The notes under the pieces were generated by a model, which did no database searches, was not told where the DNA came from, and worked only from the letters and a program-made list of their open reading frames with translations. A stretch of DNA of 64,000 bases. Origin: Janthinobacterium sp. PAMC25594 (GTDB taxonomy: Bacteria; Pseudomonadota; Gammaproteobacteria; Burkholderiales; Burkholderiaceae_D). Location of the stretch: positions 2,852,001 to 2,916,000 of the forward strand of contig NZ_CP080377.1 of the NCBI RefSeq assembly GCF_019443505.1, given 5' to 3'. Shown one piece after another: positions 49,780 through 59,206 of this stretch (the stretch's first letter is position 1; every line of letters begins with the position of its first letter). A program made the position numbers and the translations under genes.

Positions 49780-50734
49780 ACGCCTGGGCAATCTCGTCCA
49801 GCGAGAAATACACGGGTAAACCGAGATCCTGCGCTACAGCCACCATCTGGTCCGCTCCGCCAGACGCACCGCCGATTCTCAGCACGGCATCGCAGTGGCT
49901 TAATAGACGCGTCGCGTGCGCGTGGAACAGGTCTTCATACACGGCATCGCCCACCCGGGTGGAGCCGGCCAGCGCCAGCATGGGCAAGGCCAGCCATTCA
50001 CCGAGCACGGGCATGTGACCCTTGGCATACAGAGGCAGGCAGACGGCTTGCATGGCCGCGACATTCGCCGCCATCAGTGCGGGATCGTCGCCCGTGCCCG
50101 AGCGGTAGGGGCCGGCAACGAGGATTTGCATGCCAAGTTTGCGCGGCATCAAGTGCAGCTGCGCATGCTGCAGCAGCATGATGGTCTTGCCATCGCAGAT
50201 GCGGCCATCGGCCACCATGCGCATTGCTTGCGCCAGCGGCAGTTCCAGCACCTCGATATCTTCTCCCTCGTGCGCCAGGCCGCCGCCGTCGCCGATGCGG
50301 CTGGCCGGATCGTATTCGGCGACAAAGAAATGCAGGCGCTCCGTTACGGAGCCGGGACTCATGAAGGCCTGAAATATCTTGTGCACCTGCCCCACCCGGT
50401 AACCGGTTTCCTCTTCCACCTCGGCACGGATGCGCTGCTCCGCGCTGGCCTCTTCCAGCAAGCCGGCCGCTGATTCAATCAGGAAACCATCGTGGCCTGC
50501 GCGATACGTGGGAAAGCGGAACTGGCGGATCAGGATCACCGTGCGACGTTCCTTGTTGTAGAGCAGGATGGTGGCGCCATCGCCGCGGTCATAGGTTTCC
50601 CGCGTCTGCGTCTGCCATTCGCCATCATGGCGCAGGTAATCGAATGTGGTCTTTTGCAACAGATACCAGTCGTGCGACAGGGTCTGCACGTCGTGGATGC
50701 GGACCCGTTGCTGCTTGCTATTTTCTTCGCGCAT
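49778..50734 (-). CDS. Nudix hydrolase fused to a nucleoside 2-deoxyribosyltransferase-like domain
   Basis: 318 aa. Residues 1-197 resemble NudK (GDP-mannose/ADP-ribose pyrophosphatase): YDRGDGATILLYN, IRQFRFPTY, and a Nudix helix at 91-112. That helix keeps the core E105, E108, E109 but has Ser where the first box Glu is usual and Ala where Arg is usual. Residues about 202-318 (QILVAGPYRSG, VLRIGGASGGADQMVAVA) look like a DUF4406/nucleoside 2-deoxyribosyltransferase-like fold. AAGGAG precedes the ATG; divergent from the DeoR gene. Possible nucleotide-metabolite housecleaning or salvage role. Confidence 0.78.
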   Translation of the reverse strand: MREENSKQQRVRIHDVQTLSHDWYLLQKTTFDYLRHDGEWQTQTRETYDRGDGATILLYNKERRTVILIRQFRFPTYRAGHDGFLIESAAGLLEEASAEQRIRAEVEEETGYRVGQVHKIFQAFMSPGSVTERLHFFVAEYDPASRIGDGGGLAHEGEDIEVLELPLAQAMRMVADGRICDGKTIMLLQHAQLHLMPRKLGMQILVAGPYRSGTGDDPALMAANVAAMQAVCLPLYAKGHMPVLGEWLALPMLALAGSTRVGDAVYEDLFHAHATRLLSHCDAVLRIGGASGGADQMVAVAQDLGLPVYFSLDEIAQA

Positions 50735-50770
50735 AGTGTCTCCTTGTGCTTGCGTTCGTCGACTTTATCA

Positions 50771-50785
50771 TGCAAACTCGTGCAA
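50771..50785. promoter_or_regulatory. direct repeat in the Nudix/deoR divergent gap
   Basis: TGCAA occurs twice, at 50771-50775 and 50781-50785, one helical turn apart, in the 75-bp AT-rich gap between the two divergent genes. A DeoR-type site is plausible but the motif is short. Confidence 0.3.
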
Positions 50786-50809
50786 TATCAAGAAAATATA
50801 AGAAAAACC

Positions 50810-51574
50810 ATGCTGACACATCAACGCAAACAATACCTGCTGGACTTGCTCCAGCGCGAAGGGCAGATCGTCGCCAAGGCCGTCAGCGATAGTCTGGGCT
50901 TGTCGGAAGACACGATACGGCGCGACTTGCGCGAGTTGGCGAAAGAGGGTTTATTGGAACGCGTGCACGGCGGCGCCCTGCCCTTGCTGCCCCGCTCGCC
51001 CGCGCTGGCGCCGTTTGTGGGTCGCGAACAGATTTCGCCCGAAGCCAAGCCCGCCATCGGCCGCGCGGCGGGCGCCATGATACAAACGGGGCAAGTGGTG
51101 TTTCTCGATGGCGGCACCACCGCCGTGCAACTGGCGCGCCAGTTGCCGCGCGATTTGCGCGCCACCGTCGTCACGCACAGCCCGTCGATTGCCGTCGAAC
51201 TGGTGAATCACCCATCGATCGACGTGCTGATGCTGGGCGGACGCCTGTACAAGCACTCGATCGTGGCTGTCGGCGCGGCCACCGTGGAAGCCATCGGCCG
51301 CATCCGCGCCGACCTGTATTTCATGGGCGTGTCCAGCCTGCATCCGCAGGCGGGCATCACCACCGGCGATTACGAAGAAGCGTGCGTGAAACGCGCGCTG
51401 AGCGATGCCGCCGCACGCACCGTTGTGCTGGCCTCGCCGGAAAAGTTCAACACAACCTCGCCGTTCCAGATCGCGCCCTTGAGCCAGGTCAGCGATATCA
51501 TCGTGCACCGCGACGTGGACGACGCCCTGCTCGCTCCGTACCGCGAGATGGGCATCGCCATCACCCTGGCATGA
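50810..51574 (+). CDS. DeoR-family transcriptional regulator
   Basis: 254-aa DeoR-type repressor: N-terminal winged helix (HQRKQYLLDLLQREGQIVAK, DSLGLSEDTIRRDLRELAKE, then LLERVHGGAL), then a sugar-phosphate-sensing isomerase-like domain (FLDGGTTAVQLARQL, VLMLGGRLYKHS, MGVSSLHPQAGITT). Start ATG 50810 begins the canonical domain; the open frame extends upstream but not credibly. Divergent from the Nudix fusion; ligand probably a phosphosugar, which would suit deoxyribose catabolism, but the target genes are unknown. Confidence 0.88.
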   Translation: MLTHQRKQYLLDLLQREGQIVAKAVSDSLGLSEDTIRRDLRELAKEGLLERVHGGALPLLPRSPALAPFVGREQISPEAKPAIGRAAGAMIQTGQVVFLDGGTTAVQLARQLPRDLRATVVTHSPSIAVELVNHPSIDVLMLGGRLYKHSIVAVGAATVEAIGRIRADLYFMGVSSLHPQAGITTGDYEEACVKRALSDAAARTVVLASPEKFNTTSPFQIAPLSQVSDIIVHRDVDDALLAPYREMGIAITLA

Positions 51575-51576
51575 AA

Positions 51577-51598
51577 AAAGCGGCCCGCAGGCCGCTTT
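51577..51598. terminator. bidirectional terminator hairpin
   Basis: AAAGCGGCC (51577-51585), CGCA loop, GGCCGCTTT (51590-51598), between the convergent deoR-like and nuclease genes (stop at 51611). The T-run is short on the plus side and longer on the minus side. Confidence 0.78.
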
Positions 51599-51610
51599 CG
51601 CATGACATCT

Positions 51611-52678
51611 TTACTGCGGCCAAATCGCCTGCAGCACGGCGGCCAGGCGATAGCCGCCCTCGATCAGTTGCTGCTTCGCCAACGCCGAGCTGGGCACAGG
51701 ATAATTGTCCGGCACCGTCAAGCTCCAGACGTTGTAGACATCACCCTTGCGGCTGGTCTGCTGTGTGGCCGGACCGGCCGCCACGTCCGTGAAAGCAATC
51801 TTGGACGCTGCCAGCGCGGCATCGGCCCACTGATACGGCCAGGTGACAGGGTCGCCAGTATTGGCGCTCACCACCGGCGCGCTGGCGATCACGGTACGCG
51901 CAAACTGCTGCGGCGTGCGCGTGCTCAGGCGGCGCATGGCGTAATCGACGACGGTCGTATCCCAGTACGAATGCAGGGGCCTGGTGGGCGACTTCGGATA
52001 CGCTGGAGCTTTTGCTGTCCCCTCTTCCGCTGGCAACGGCGCGGCTATCACGGCGTCCGACAGGGCCGTCATCTTCGCATCGTCGAGCAGCAAGTCGTTG
52101 CCGCCACGCGCATTGAAAACGGCGACATCGTCGATCTGCGCCTGCGTGGCGGGCACGAAAAACTGGCCATCCTTACCGAGAAACGCATTGCCCACATGCA
52201 AAGGCTGGTGGATATCGCCTACCAGGTGCGTGATCAGAATCAGTGCTTCGCGCTGGCTGAAGCCGTGCGGATTGCTGGCCGCATCAGCCTTGCCCTGCAG
52301 CACCAGGATCGCCTGTTTGAGCGTTTGCACGATATCGTCGTCAGCAGTGCCCACGCCATGGTCATGGTAGTGCGCATTCTGGAATGGCACGTTCGTGTAA
52401 TGGTATTCGCCATGCTTGGGATTGGCCGCCACATAGGTCAGCATTTCCGGCGATTGCGGGCCGCAATACGTGCCCTTCACGCAGTCGGGCCAGTTGGCGA
52501 TCTTTTCCAGGCTTTCGCCGGGCAGCAGCAACTTGGCCACTTGCGCCTGGGCCGCGCTACCCTTGAGCAATTGATCGGCGATGGCACCGACGGCGCGGTG
52601 GCCGTCGTTGCCCCAGGCCAGCACATTGCCAGAAGCGAATGCGGCGCCCAGCGCCAGCACGCAGAGTATTTTTTTCAT
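51611..52678 (-). CDS. exported S1/P1-family nuclease
   Basis: 355-aa zinc-dependent single-strand nuclease. Signal peptide MKKILCVLALGAAFASGNVLA should be cleaved before W22, giving the family's essential N-terminal Trp zinc ligand, then GNDGHRAVGAIA (H27). Further ligands lie in LILITHLVGDIHQPLHVGN (about residues 145-165) and in the YHYTNVPF region. S1/P1 enzymes cut ssDNA and RNA to 5'-mononucleotides and can have 3'-nucleotidase activity. Start ATG 52678 has AAGGAG upstream; 8 nt separate it from the PLD gene. Confidence 0.92.
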   Translation of the reverse strand: MKKILCVLALGAAFASGNVLAWGNDGHRAVGAIADQLLKGSAAQAQVAKLLLPGESLEKIANWPDCVKGTYCGPQSPEMLTYVAANPKHGEYHYTNVPFQNAHYHDHGVGTADDDIVQTLKQAILVLQGKADAASNPHGFSQREALILITHLVGDIHQPLHVGNAFLGKDGQFFVPATQAQIDDVAVFNARGGNDLLLDDAKMTALSDAVIAAPLPAEEGTAKAPAYPKSPTRPLHSYWDTTVVDYAMRRLSTRTPQQFARTVIASAPVVSANTGDPVTWPYQWADAALAASKIAFTDVAAGPATQQTSRKGDVYNVWSLTVPDNYPVPSSALAKQQLIEGGYRLAAVLQAIWPQ

Positions 52679-52686
52679 GCTCACCC

Positions 52687-53916
52687 TTACTCCTTGCCTT
52701 GCGGCGCGGCTTTCGCCGGCTTCGGATACTGCCGGTTGATGTCGATGGGCTGCGCATACGCCGAACTCCACGTCTGCTCATGCAGCGCGGCGATGCGCCG
52801 CGCCATCGGCTCGTTGCGCAGCACCACTTCCAGGTTGCGCGACAAGTCGAAATAGCCGCCCGCCCAATTGCTCGTGCCGACCCAGGCCAGCTTGCCGTCG
52901 ATGCTCATGGTCTTGCTGTGGATCACGCGCGCAAATGGAATGAACCCCGTCGAGGCCGCAGGAATCGTCACGATGCGGATTTCCACGTTCGGTACCAGGG
53001 CCAGGCTTTTCAGGTAGGCGATGGCCGGCGCTTCCGTGTTCCAGGCGGATACCATCAGCTTGATTTTCACGCCACGCTGGGCCGCCGCGCGCACGGCGTT
53101 GTCGATCACGGCGTAGTACGGCCGCGTGCGGTTCGGACCGTAGGACAGCGGCGCGTAATCGAGCAGCTGGATGCGCACTTCGCTTTTCGCTTCGGCCAGC
53201 AAGGCTGGCAAACCCGTTTCCGAATCACCCACGCCGGCCGGGTTGTAGGCGTTCGGGCTGGCCAGCAGGAAAGCGTTTTGCGCGTAGTTGGCGGGCACGA
53301 CCTTGCTGTTGAGCACCGTGGCGCGGCTGCCTTGCGACGTCAATGCCTGCGCTTGCCAATCCTGCTCGAAGATCGCTTGCACCTGGCTGACCATGGCCGA
53401 CTCCGTGATTCTCAAGCCCGTTTCATGGATGTGCTCGAACGAGCGCCAGTCGAAATTCTGGCTGCCGATGTACGCGACCTCACCATCGACGGCCAGGTAT
53501 TTCGCGTGCACGATGCCGTTGCCCGTGATTTTATTGAAATCGATGAGGCGCAAGTCCAGGTTCGGAATCGCCTTGATCCGGTCGATGGTGGCCGCTTCCG
53601 ACAGGCCCACGCCCTTCTGGTCCAGCAGGAAGCGGATTTTCACGCCGCGCTGGCCGGCGGCCGTCAGGCTGTCCAGCACCTTTTCAAAAGCCGTGCCCGG
53701 CTTGCTGACGGCATAGAACTGGGCGATGACGATCTCTTTTTTCGCACCATCGAACAGCTCGCGCCACACGGCGACGGGTTCGCGCAGGTCGGGATTCGTC
53801 AAGCTCGTTTCCACGGGCGAGGTGTGCACCAGCTCAAAGCCGGGAATGGTGAAATCGGCGTGGGCCGTGCCCGCGAACAGGGTAGTGACGAGCAGGGAAA
53901 CAGATAAACGACGCAT
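52687..53916 (-). CDS. exported phospholipase D-like protein
   Basis: 409-aa PLD-superfamily protein with signal peptide (cleavage near HA-D, residue 20-21). Two HKD motifs: IVHAKYLAVDGEVAYIGSQN and VIHSKTMSIDGKLAWVGTSN. The superfamily includes phospholipases and nucleases (Nuc-like); position between an S1/P1 nuclease and a 5'-nucleotidase favours nucleic-acid cleavage, but lipase activity cannot be excluded. Start ATG 53916 chosen for the signal peptide and GGA upstream. Confidence 0.83.
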   Translation of the reverse strand: MRRLSVSLLVTTLFAGTAHADFTIPGFELVHTSPVETSLTNPDLREPVAVWRELFDGAKKEIVIAQFYAVSKPGTAFEKVLDSLTAAGQRGVKIRFLLDQKGVGLSEAATIDRIKAIPNLDLRLIDFNKITGNGIVHAKYLAVDGEVAYIGSQNFDWRSFEHIHETGLRITESAMVSQVQAIFEQDWQAQALTSQGSRATVLNSKVVPANYAQNAFLLASPNAYNPAGVGDSETGLPALLAEAKSEVRIQLLDYAPLSYGPNRTRPYYAVIDNAVRAAAQRGVKIKLMVSAWNTEAPAIAYLKSLALVPNVEIRIVTIPAASTGFIPFARVIHSKTMSIDGKLAWVGTSNWAGGYFDLSRNLEVVLRNEPMARRIAALHEQTWSSAYAQPIDINRQYPKPAKAAPQGKE

Positions 53917-53932
53917 GGTTATTCCTTGTAGA

Positions 53933-55639
53933 TTATTTGACGCGCACGATGCGGCCCGCTGCCGTGGCGCTGCCAGCCGGCTTGCCGGCACGCACGCGGG
54001 CGATCAGGTAATTGCTGAAGGCGTCGATGTCGCGCACGCCCGTGTCGAGCCGGCGCGTGCCGGCCGCCAGTACGGTAAAACGGTCGCCGCCGCCAGCGAG
54101 GAAACTGTTGGCAGCGATTCGGTATTGTTGATTGTCATCAATGGCGATGCCATTGAGCATGATGCTGCCCGGCAGCACGCGCTGGCCTTGCGGCTGCGTG
54201 CTGTCCCAGCGATAAGTAAAACCTTCAGACACTTGCAACAGGTTGTTGTCTTCCGCTACCGCGCCCGGCCACTGCTGCTCAAGCAAGGTACGGATTTGCG
54301 CGCCGGACAGGCTGACCACGATCAGGGTATTACCGAACGGGACAACCGCCTGGTTCTGGCCCACGTTCGTCATCAGGTCGGTGCCCGCTTCCAGGTCCTT
54401 GCGGATGCCGCCATTGTTCATCAGGCCGATTTGCGCACCGGCGGCGCGCGCGCCGAACAGGGTGCTGTCGGCCACCAGGTCGCCCAGCGCGGAAGCGCCG
54501 CTGCCCTTGGTGCTGCGGCCCACACTGGGCACGGCGATGGCGGCCACGGGGCGCGACAATTCGGCCGCGCTGCGCTGCTTGACCGATTCCAGGTAGGCAG
54601 CCACGGCCGGGTCCGGCTCATACATGCCTGGCAGCATGATGACGTTGTGCGCGCTGGCATCGACAACGGCATTCTTGACGGGATCGACCTTGAGCTTGAT
54701 GCGCGTCAACATGTGCCCGCCCATCTGTGCTTGCGTCACGAGGCGGCCATCGACACGGCACAGATAGCCCTGGTGCGAATGGCCGCTGATGACCAGCTGA
54801 ATCGCCGGATCGAGGCGTTTCACCACGTCGACCACTTCGCCCTTCAGGTGGCTGCAATCGGGCTGGTCGACGGCCTCCTTTGTCTCGCCGCCCTGGTGCA
54901 GCAGCACGACAAACACGCCCACGCCTTGCGCGCGCAACTGCGGCAAGGTGGCGTTGATGGCGTCCGCCTCATCCCCGAACTGCAGGCCAGCAATGCCGGC
55001 GGCCGTCACCACGGACGGCGTATCTTTCAGCACGGCGCCGATCAGGCCCACCTTGACACCATGCGCCTCTTCGATGCGGTAGGCGGGCAGCAGCGACTTG
55101 CCCGTTTGCGTGTCGATCACATTGGCGGCCATGTAGGTGTAGCTGGCGCCCTTGAAGTCGGGCGTGAACTTGCATGCCTTGTCCGCGCGCGACGACTCGC
55201 AGCCGCCGCGCTGCTGGCGCAGCAATTCCGCCTTGCCCTGGTCAAATTCATGGTTGCCGACGGAACTGGCCTTCATGCCCAGCATGTTCATGGCGACGAT
55301 GCTCGGTTCATCGGCCCACAGCGCCGACATGGCGGGGCTGGCGCCGACCAGGTCGCCATTGCCGACAAAAATCAGCTGCGCGTCCTCGCGGCGCCACGCC
55401 GTCAAGGCGCCGGACAAAGTATCGATGCCGCCCGCCAGCACCGTCTTGCGCTCGGCATCGGCGACACTCGTATAGGTGAATTTGCTGCGGTCGAGATTGC
55501 CGTGGAAGTCGTTCAGGGCGACCAGGTTGATATCGACGGGTGCCACGGAAGGCGTGGGAGGCGTGGAAGGTGCGGCACAGGCGGCCAGCAGCAAGGTCAG
55601 GGCCGCCGCGGCGGCCAGCGGTGTCAGATGATGTTTCAT
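53933..55639 (-). CDS. 5'-nucleotidase / metallophosphatase lipoprotein
   Basis: 568-aa UshA-type enzyme. Lipobox LLAAC at residue 21 gives a lipid-anchored envelope protein. Metallophosphatase motifs: LVALNDFHGNL, FVGNGDLVGASP, VGNHEFDQGK, LVISGHSHQGY; the C-terminal 5_nucleotid_C domain holds the GDLVADSTLFGAR and AANSFLAGGGDRFTVL substrate loops. It should strip phosphate from nucleotides produced by the neighbouring nuclease, yielding nucleosides and Pi. Start ATG 55639; 16 nt upstream of the PLD gene, so the three form an operon. Confidence 0.92.
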   Translation of the reverse strand: MKHHLTPLAAAAALTLLLAACAAPSTPPTPSVAPVDINLVALNDFHGNLDRSKFTYTSVADAERKTVLAGGIDTLSGALTAWRREDAQLIFVGNGDLVGASPAMSALWADEPSIVAMNMLGMKASSVGNHEFDQGKAELLRQQRGGCESSRADKACKFTPDFKGASYTYMAANVIDTQTGKSLLPAYRIEEAHGVKVGLIGAVLKDTPSVVTAAGIAGLQFGDEADAINATLPQLRAQGVGVFVVLLHQGGETKEAVDQPDCSHLKGEVVDVVKRLDPAIQLVISGHSHQGYLCRVDGRLVTQAQMGGHMLTRIKLKVDPVKNAVVDASAHNVIMLPGMYEPDPAVAAYLESVKQRSAAELSRPVAAIAVPSVGRSTKGSGASALGDLVADSTLFGARAAGAQIGLMNNGGIRKDLEAGTDLMTNVGQNQAVVPFGNTLIVVSLSGAQIRTLLEQQWPGAVAEDNNLLQVSEGFTYRWDSTQPQGQRVLPGSIMLNGIAIDDNQQYRIAANSFLAGGGDRFTVLAAGTRRLDTGVRDIDAFSNYLIARVRAGKPAGSATAAGRIVRVK

Positions 55640-55741
55640 GGTTCCCACGTAGTCATCGTTGTCAAAAAAATCTGTCTCGTCCGGGGGGACGCCAAGCGCC
55701 GCAAGCCCATCAGAGTATCCAAGAAAGCAGAACATAAACGA

Positions 55742-55773
55742 AAAAAACGGCCGGTGTCGCCACCAGCCGTTTT
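55742..55773. terminator. terminator downstream of the large TonB receptor
   Basis: AAAAACGGC ... GCCGTTTTT with an inner GGT/ACC pair forms a stem with A- and T-tracts on both sides. It terminates the leftward receptor transcript before the 5'-nucleotidase gene, implying that the nuclease operon has its own promoter in 55640-55741. Confidence 0.85.
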
Positions 55774-55804
55774 TAACTTGCCAAGCTACGAGGCAAGGAC
55801 GAGA

Positions 55805-58800
55805 TTAGAACTCGTACTTAACCGTGGCTTGAATTGCCCATTGAGATTCGCCTTTGGTTTGACGAGTTTCAAGGCTCGATACATCGCGGGTGTTGTAAAT
55901 GTAACGACCCTTTTCATCCAGACCAGCATAGTCAACGAAGTTGCGCACGAGGCCACCATTGGTCTGGAAAGATACTTCATTGATATGACCCCATTTACGG
56001 TTGATCATGTTACCAACGTTCATAAAGTCCAGAGTCAGCAAACCACGATTGCCTTTGAACAAACCTGGCAATTCCTGGCTGATACGCATATCGATGTTAT
56101 TGGTCCACGGAGCAAAGCTCTGGTTACGGCCAACCACACTACCGGCGGCCTTACGCAAGTCGCCATTGGCGTTCACGATTTTCCAGAAAGCTGCCTCGTT
56201 GGCTGCACGGGCTTCTGCGGTCGCACCGTAGAAAGCCACTTCACCCGAACCAGGTGCCTTGGGAATGTACATCAAATCATTGCCAGCCAAGCCGTCGCCG
56301 TTCAAGTCATTCTTGATGGTCCAGCTGTAGGGCTTGCCACTACGACCTTCATAGAACACACCGAAGCTCGTCTTGTATTCGCTGAAGAAACGCTTTTGCC
56401 AGCTAACGTGAGCCGTGAAACGGTCCTTGACCAGGTAGTTCGAATTCGAAGCAACGTTTTCATTCGGATCGAACGAAGCGCGGCTAGCGAAGTTCGAACT
56501 GGAAGTCGACGAGGTCAGTGGCGACACTTCGGTGGCGTCAGTGTAGGTGTACGAACTGCCCCACGACAGGCCATTACGCATAGGGCTGCGCAAGCTCAAG
56601 GTCAGCATATTGCCTTGACCTTCCTTGGTCTTGGTTGCCTGCAGTACCTGCGCAAAGGCTGGATTATTTGCGCCCTTAGGTGTAAAGGCACAAGGTGCGC
56701 CACCCGTCGCGCCATTTTCATTCCAGCATTTTTGCAGATACCCATTAGCCGAGTAGTACAGAGGACGACCATCGGTACCGGTTGCCGTCGCAGGCCCCAG
56801 GTTCAGCTCTTTGTAGTAAATCGCATCCTTGGTCTTCGTACGAAGGTATTCCGCGCCGATCACCAGACCAAACCATGGCAATTCATGCTCGATCGCGAGG
56901 TTGCTCTTCCAGACCGAAGGCTGTGCCAGGTCAGTGCTCAGCACATCGACTTTGGCTGCAGGAATGTTGCTGATCACACCTGTTGGTTGATTTGTCGGAT
57001 CCGGGCTGAAGAAACCACCATTGGTTGGGCAAGTACGTGCGGTGAACGTGCAGCTGATGTTACGCATGACCACGCCAGTGTTTTGGTATGGGTTACCCAG
57101 CCACACGGCCAATGCTGCACCCTGGAACAAGCCTGCACCACCGCGGATCTGCGTCGGACGTGCGGTGTCCATCTTGTAGTTGAAGCCCACGCGTGGCTGA
57201 TACAGGTTTTGACCGTCAACGGTATGCGTATTATCAACACCAAAACCACCCGTTTGGCGACCTTTTACCAGTGGACCGACCGGCAATGCTGCTGCCTCAT
57301 TTTTCAGTGGCGAGTCACCGACGCGGGTACCATCAATACGCAAACCGGCGCTAACGGTCAATTGCTTGTTCACGTTCCAGGTATCCTGGACAAACAAGCC
57401 GATGTTTTTCAGCGTAAAGCGAGCAACGGCATCATCCAAAGATTTGCCATCGATTGGAGCTTGCAAATTATAGACATCAGGGCGTCCACGGCTGAAGTTT
57501 TCCAGTGTCGCGGCTTGGATCACGGCAGCGGTTTTGCCGCTGCAGGTGAAATTGCCCGTTGTATCAAACGTATACGAAATCTTGTCCAGGCAAGCGAAGG
57601 TGTAAGTGCCGTTGACGTTTTGCAGGAATGCATTGTAAATCTTGTTTTCGCTGTAATCCGTACCGAACTTGATATCGTGATCGCCCAGGCTCCAGTTAGC
57701 ACCTGCGTAAATATCTTTCGTGTCCGTGCGCAGCACGTTCATTTGACGGCTGGCTTCGGTACCGAAATTGAGGTAACGACTGCCAGTCGCCAAGCTCGAT
57801 GGCGCGCCATCCGGCAAGGCGCCGAAGAAGCGGAAGCCGATCGATGGCATCTTGGAACTAGTTTCAGGGATGCTGTCATACTTACGCGTCGACAATTTCA
57901 ACTCGGTCGAAAACGTTGGTGTCCACTCTGCGGTCCATTGGGCAACCACTGTTTCCAGATTTTTCTTCTGGTTATACCAGTAGGAGCTCAGGGAAAGGCC
58001 CGTAGACGAGAAGCCTGTGAAGAATGGCTCCGCCTGTTCAGTCTTTGCATAACGCAACATCAGGCGCTGGCTGTCCGTCAAGTTCCAGTCAGCCTTGAGC
58101 AGTTTATCCTTGGACGTGAATTTGGTACCAGCGGGGATCGCCGACGTACCGATATCCAGGTTATATTTATCTTTAGCAATAGCTGCAATACCGTCGATTG
58201 CGGGCTGCGAAATGGCAACGTTCGTCAATGCACTGCCAATCGGACCAAACGTCGGGGTACTACGCGAACTCGACGTTTCTTCGTAGTTAGCGAACAAGAA
58301 CAGTTTGTCCTTGATCAGCGGTCCGCCCAACGTGACGCCCTTGGTAGTATCTTTCGACGGTGGCGGTGCGTAGTAGCTATTGGAGGTGTCGTTATAGCGG
58401 TCACCGGACATCTTGTCATTACGGAATGCGAAATACGCACTGCCCTTGACCGTATTGGTGCCCGATTTGGTGACGGCATTAATGTTGGCGCCCGTGTAAC
58501 CTTTTTGCGTTACGTCATAGTTCGCAACGTTCACTTGCACCGACTGGATCGCTTCGATCGAGATAGGCTGTTTGCCGGTAGCGGTACCAGAAGCTTCCAG
58601 TCCGAAAGTATCGTTCACTGCCACGCCGTCAATCGTCATCGAATTATAGCGGGAGTTTTGACCACCCATCGAAATTTCGCTACGGCCTTTGTCGGTTTGC
58701 GAAATACGTGGATCGATACGGGCATAATCTTGCAAGCTGCGCGAAACCGATGCCAGAGTAGCCAATTCCGTCGGACCGAGATTGGTGCCGGCACCCATAT

Positions 58801-59206
58801 TGCTGCGATTAAATATCTGCGCGCGCGCGCCGGAACCTGTTACGTTCACGGTTTGCATTGGTGCGCCCAGGGTGGCGTCCACGTTGGCCGTTTCCGCCAA
58901 CAACACGTATACGCCTTCGCGTTTTTCCACTTCGCCATTCTTGGTGATGGTAATGGTGTATGGACCGCCAGCGCGCAAGCCGCGGGCGACGTAGCGGCCT
59001 TCCGCATCGGTCGTCACGTTATTCACGGAACCCGATTCGGTATGCACGATGGTAACGGTGGCACCAGCTGCCGGCTTGCCGTCGGTGGCCGAGATACGGC
59101 CGCCGATGGAAGACGTAGTGTTCTGTGCGAACGATGGTGCCGCCGCCAGTGCAATAGACAGGCTGAACGCGATTTGCGTTAGCCGAAGTCGCTTGTGATT
59201 GATCAT
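55805..59206 (-). CDS. very large TonB-dependent receptor, Oar/carboxypeptidase-regulatory type
   Basis: 1133-aa outer-membrane receptor. Signal peptide (LTQIAFSLSIALAAAPSFA, about residue 27); a CarboxypepD_reg-like domain at about 33-112 (GGRISATDGKPAAGATVTIV); plug at about 115-235 (GGQNSRYNSMTIDGVAVND, NINAVTKSGTNTVKGSAYF); then a long barrel ending WAIQATVKYEF with terminal Phe. Much longer than metal receptors, as in SusC/Oar-like transporters of polymers or oligomers. Lies beside the exported nuclease/5'-nucleotidase operon and behind promoter copy C, suggesting uptake of nucleic-acid fragments or nucleosides; substrate unproven. Confidence 0.88.
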   Translation of the reverse strand: MINHKRLRLTQIAFSLSIALAAAPSFAQNTTSSIGGRISATDGKPAAGATVTIVHTESGSVNNVTTDAEGRYVARGLRAGGPYTITITKNGEVEKREGVYVLLAETANVDATLGAPMQTVNVTGSGARAQIFNRSNMGAGTNLGPTELATLASVSRSLQDYARIDPRISQTDKGRSEISMGGQNSRYNSMTIDGVAVNDTFGLEASGTATGKQPISIEAIQSVQVNVANYDVTQKGYTGANINAVTKSGTNTVKGSAYFAFRNDKMSGDRYNDTSNSYYAPPPSKDTTKGVTLGGPLIKDKLFLFANYEETSSSRSTPTFGPIGSALTNVAISQPAIDGIAAIAKDKYNLDIGTSAIPAGTKFTSKDKLLKADWNLTDSQRLMLRYAKTEQAEPFFTGFSSTGLSLSSYWYNQKKNLETVVAQWTAEWTPTFSTELKLSTRKYDSIPETSSKMPSIGFRFFGALPDGAPSSLATGSRYLNFGTEASRQMNVLRTDTKDIYAGANWSLGDHDIKFGTDYSENKIYNAFLQNVNGTYTFACLDKISYTFDTTGNFTCSGKTAAVIQAATLENFSRGRPDVYNLQAPIDGKSLDDAVARFTLKNIGLFVQDTWNVNKQLTVSAGLRIDGTRVGDSPLKNEAAALPVGPLVKGRQTGGFGVDNTHTVDGQNLYQPRVGFNYKMDTARPTQIRGGAGLFQGAALAVWLGNPYQNTGVVMRNISCTFTARTCPTNGGFFSPDPTNQPTGVISNIPAAKVDVLSTDLAQPSVWKSNLAIEHELPWFGLVIGAEYLRTKTKDAIYYKELNLGPATATGTDGRPLYYSANGYLQKCWNENGATGGAPCAFTPKGANNPAFAQVLQATKTKEGQGNMLTLSLRSPMRNGLSWGSSYTYTDATEVSPLTSSTSSSNFASRASFDPNENVASNSNYLVKDRFTAHVSWQKRFFSEYKTSFGVFYEGRSGKPYSWTIKNDLNGDGLAGNDLMYIPKAPGSGEVAFYGATAEARAANEAAFWKIVNANGDLRKAAGSVVGRNQSFAPWTNNIDMRISQELPGLFKGNRGLLTLDFMNVGNMINRKWGHINEVSFQTNGGLVRNFVDYAGLDEKGRYIYNTRDVSSLETRQTKGESQWAIQATVKYEF

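Noticed and set aside
53726..59182. An uninterrupted plus-strand frame of about 1800 codons antisense to the PLD, 5'-nucleotidase and TonB receptor genes
   Set aside because: It is a frame shadow of genes with strong family motifs on the other strand; its translation is low-complexity, with no domain and no ribosome site.
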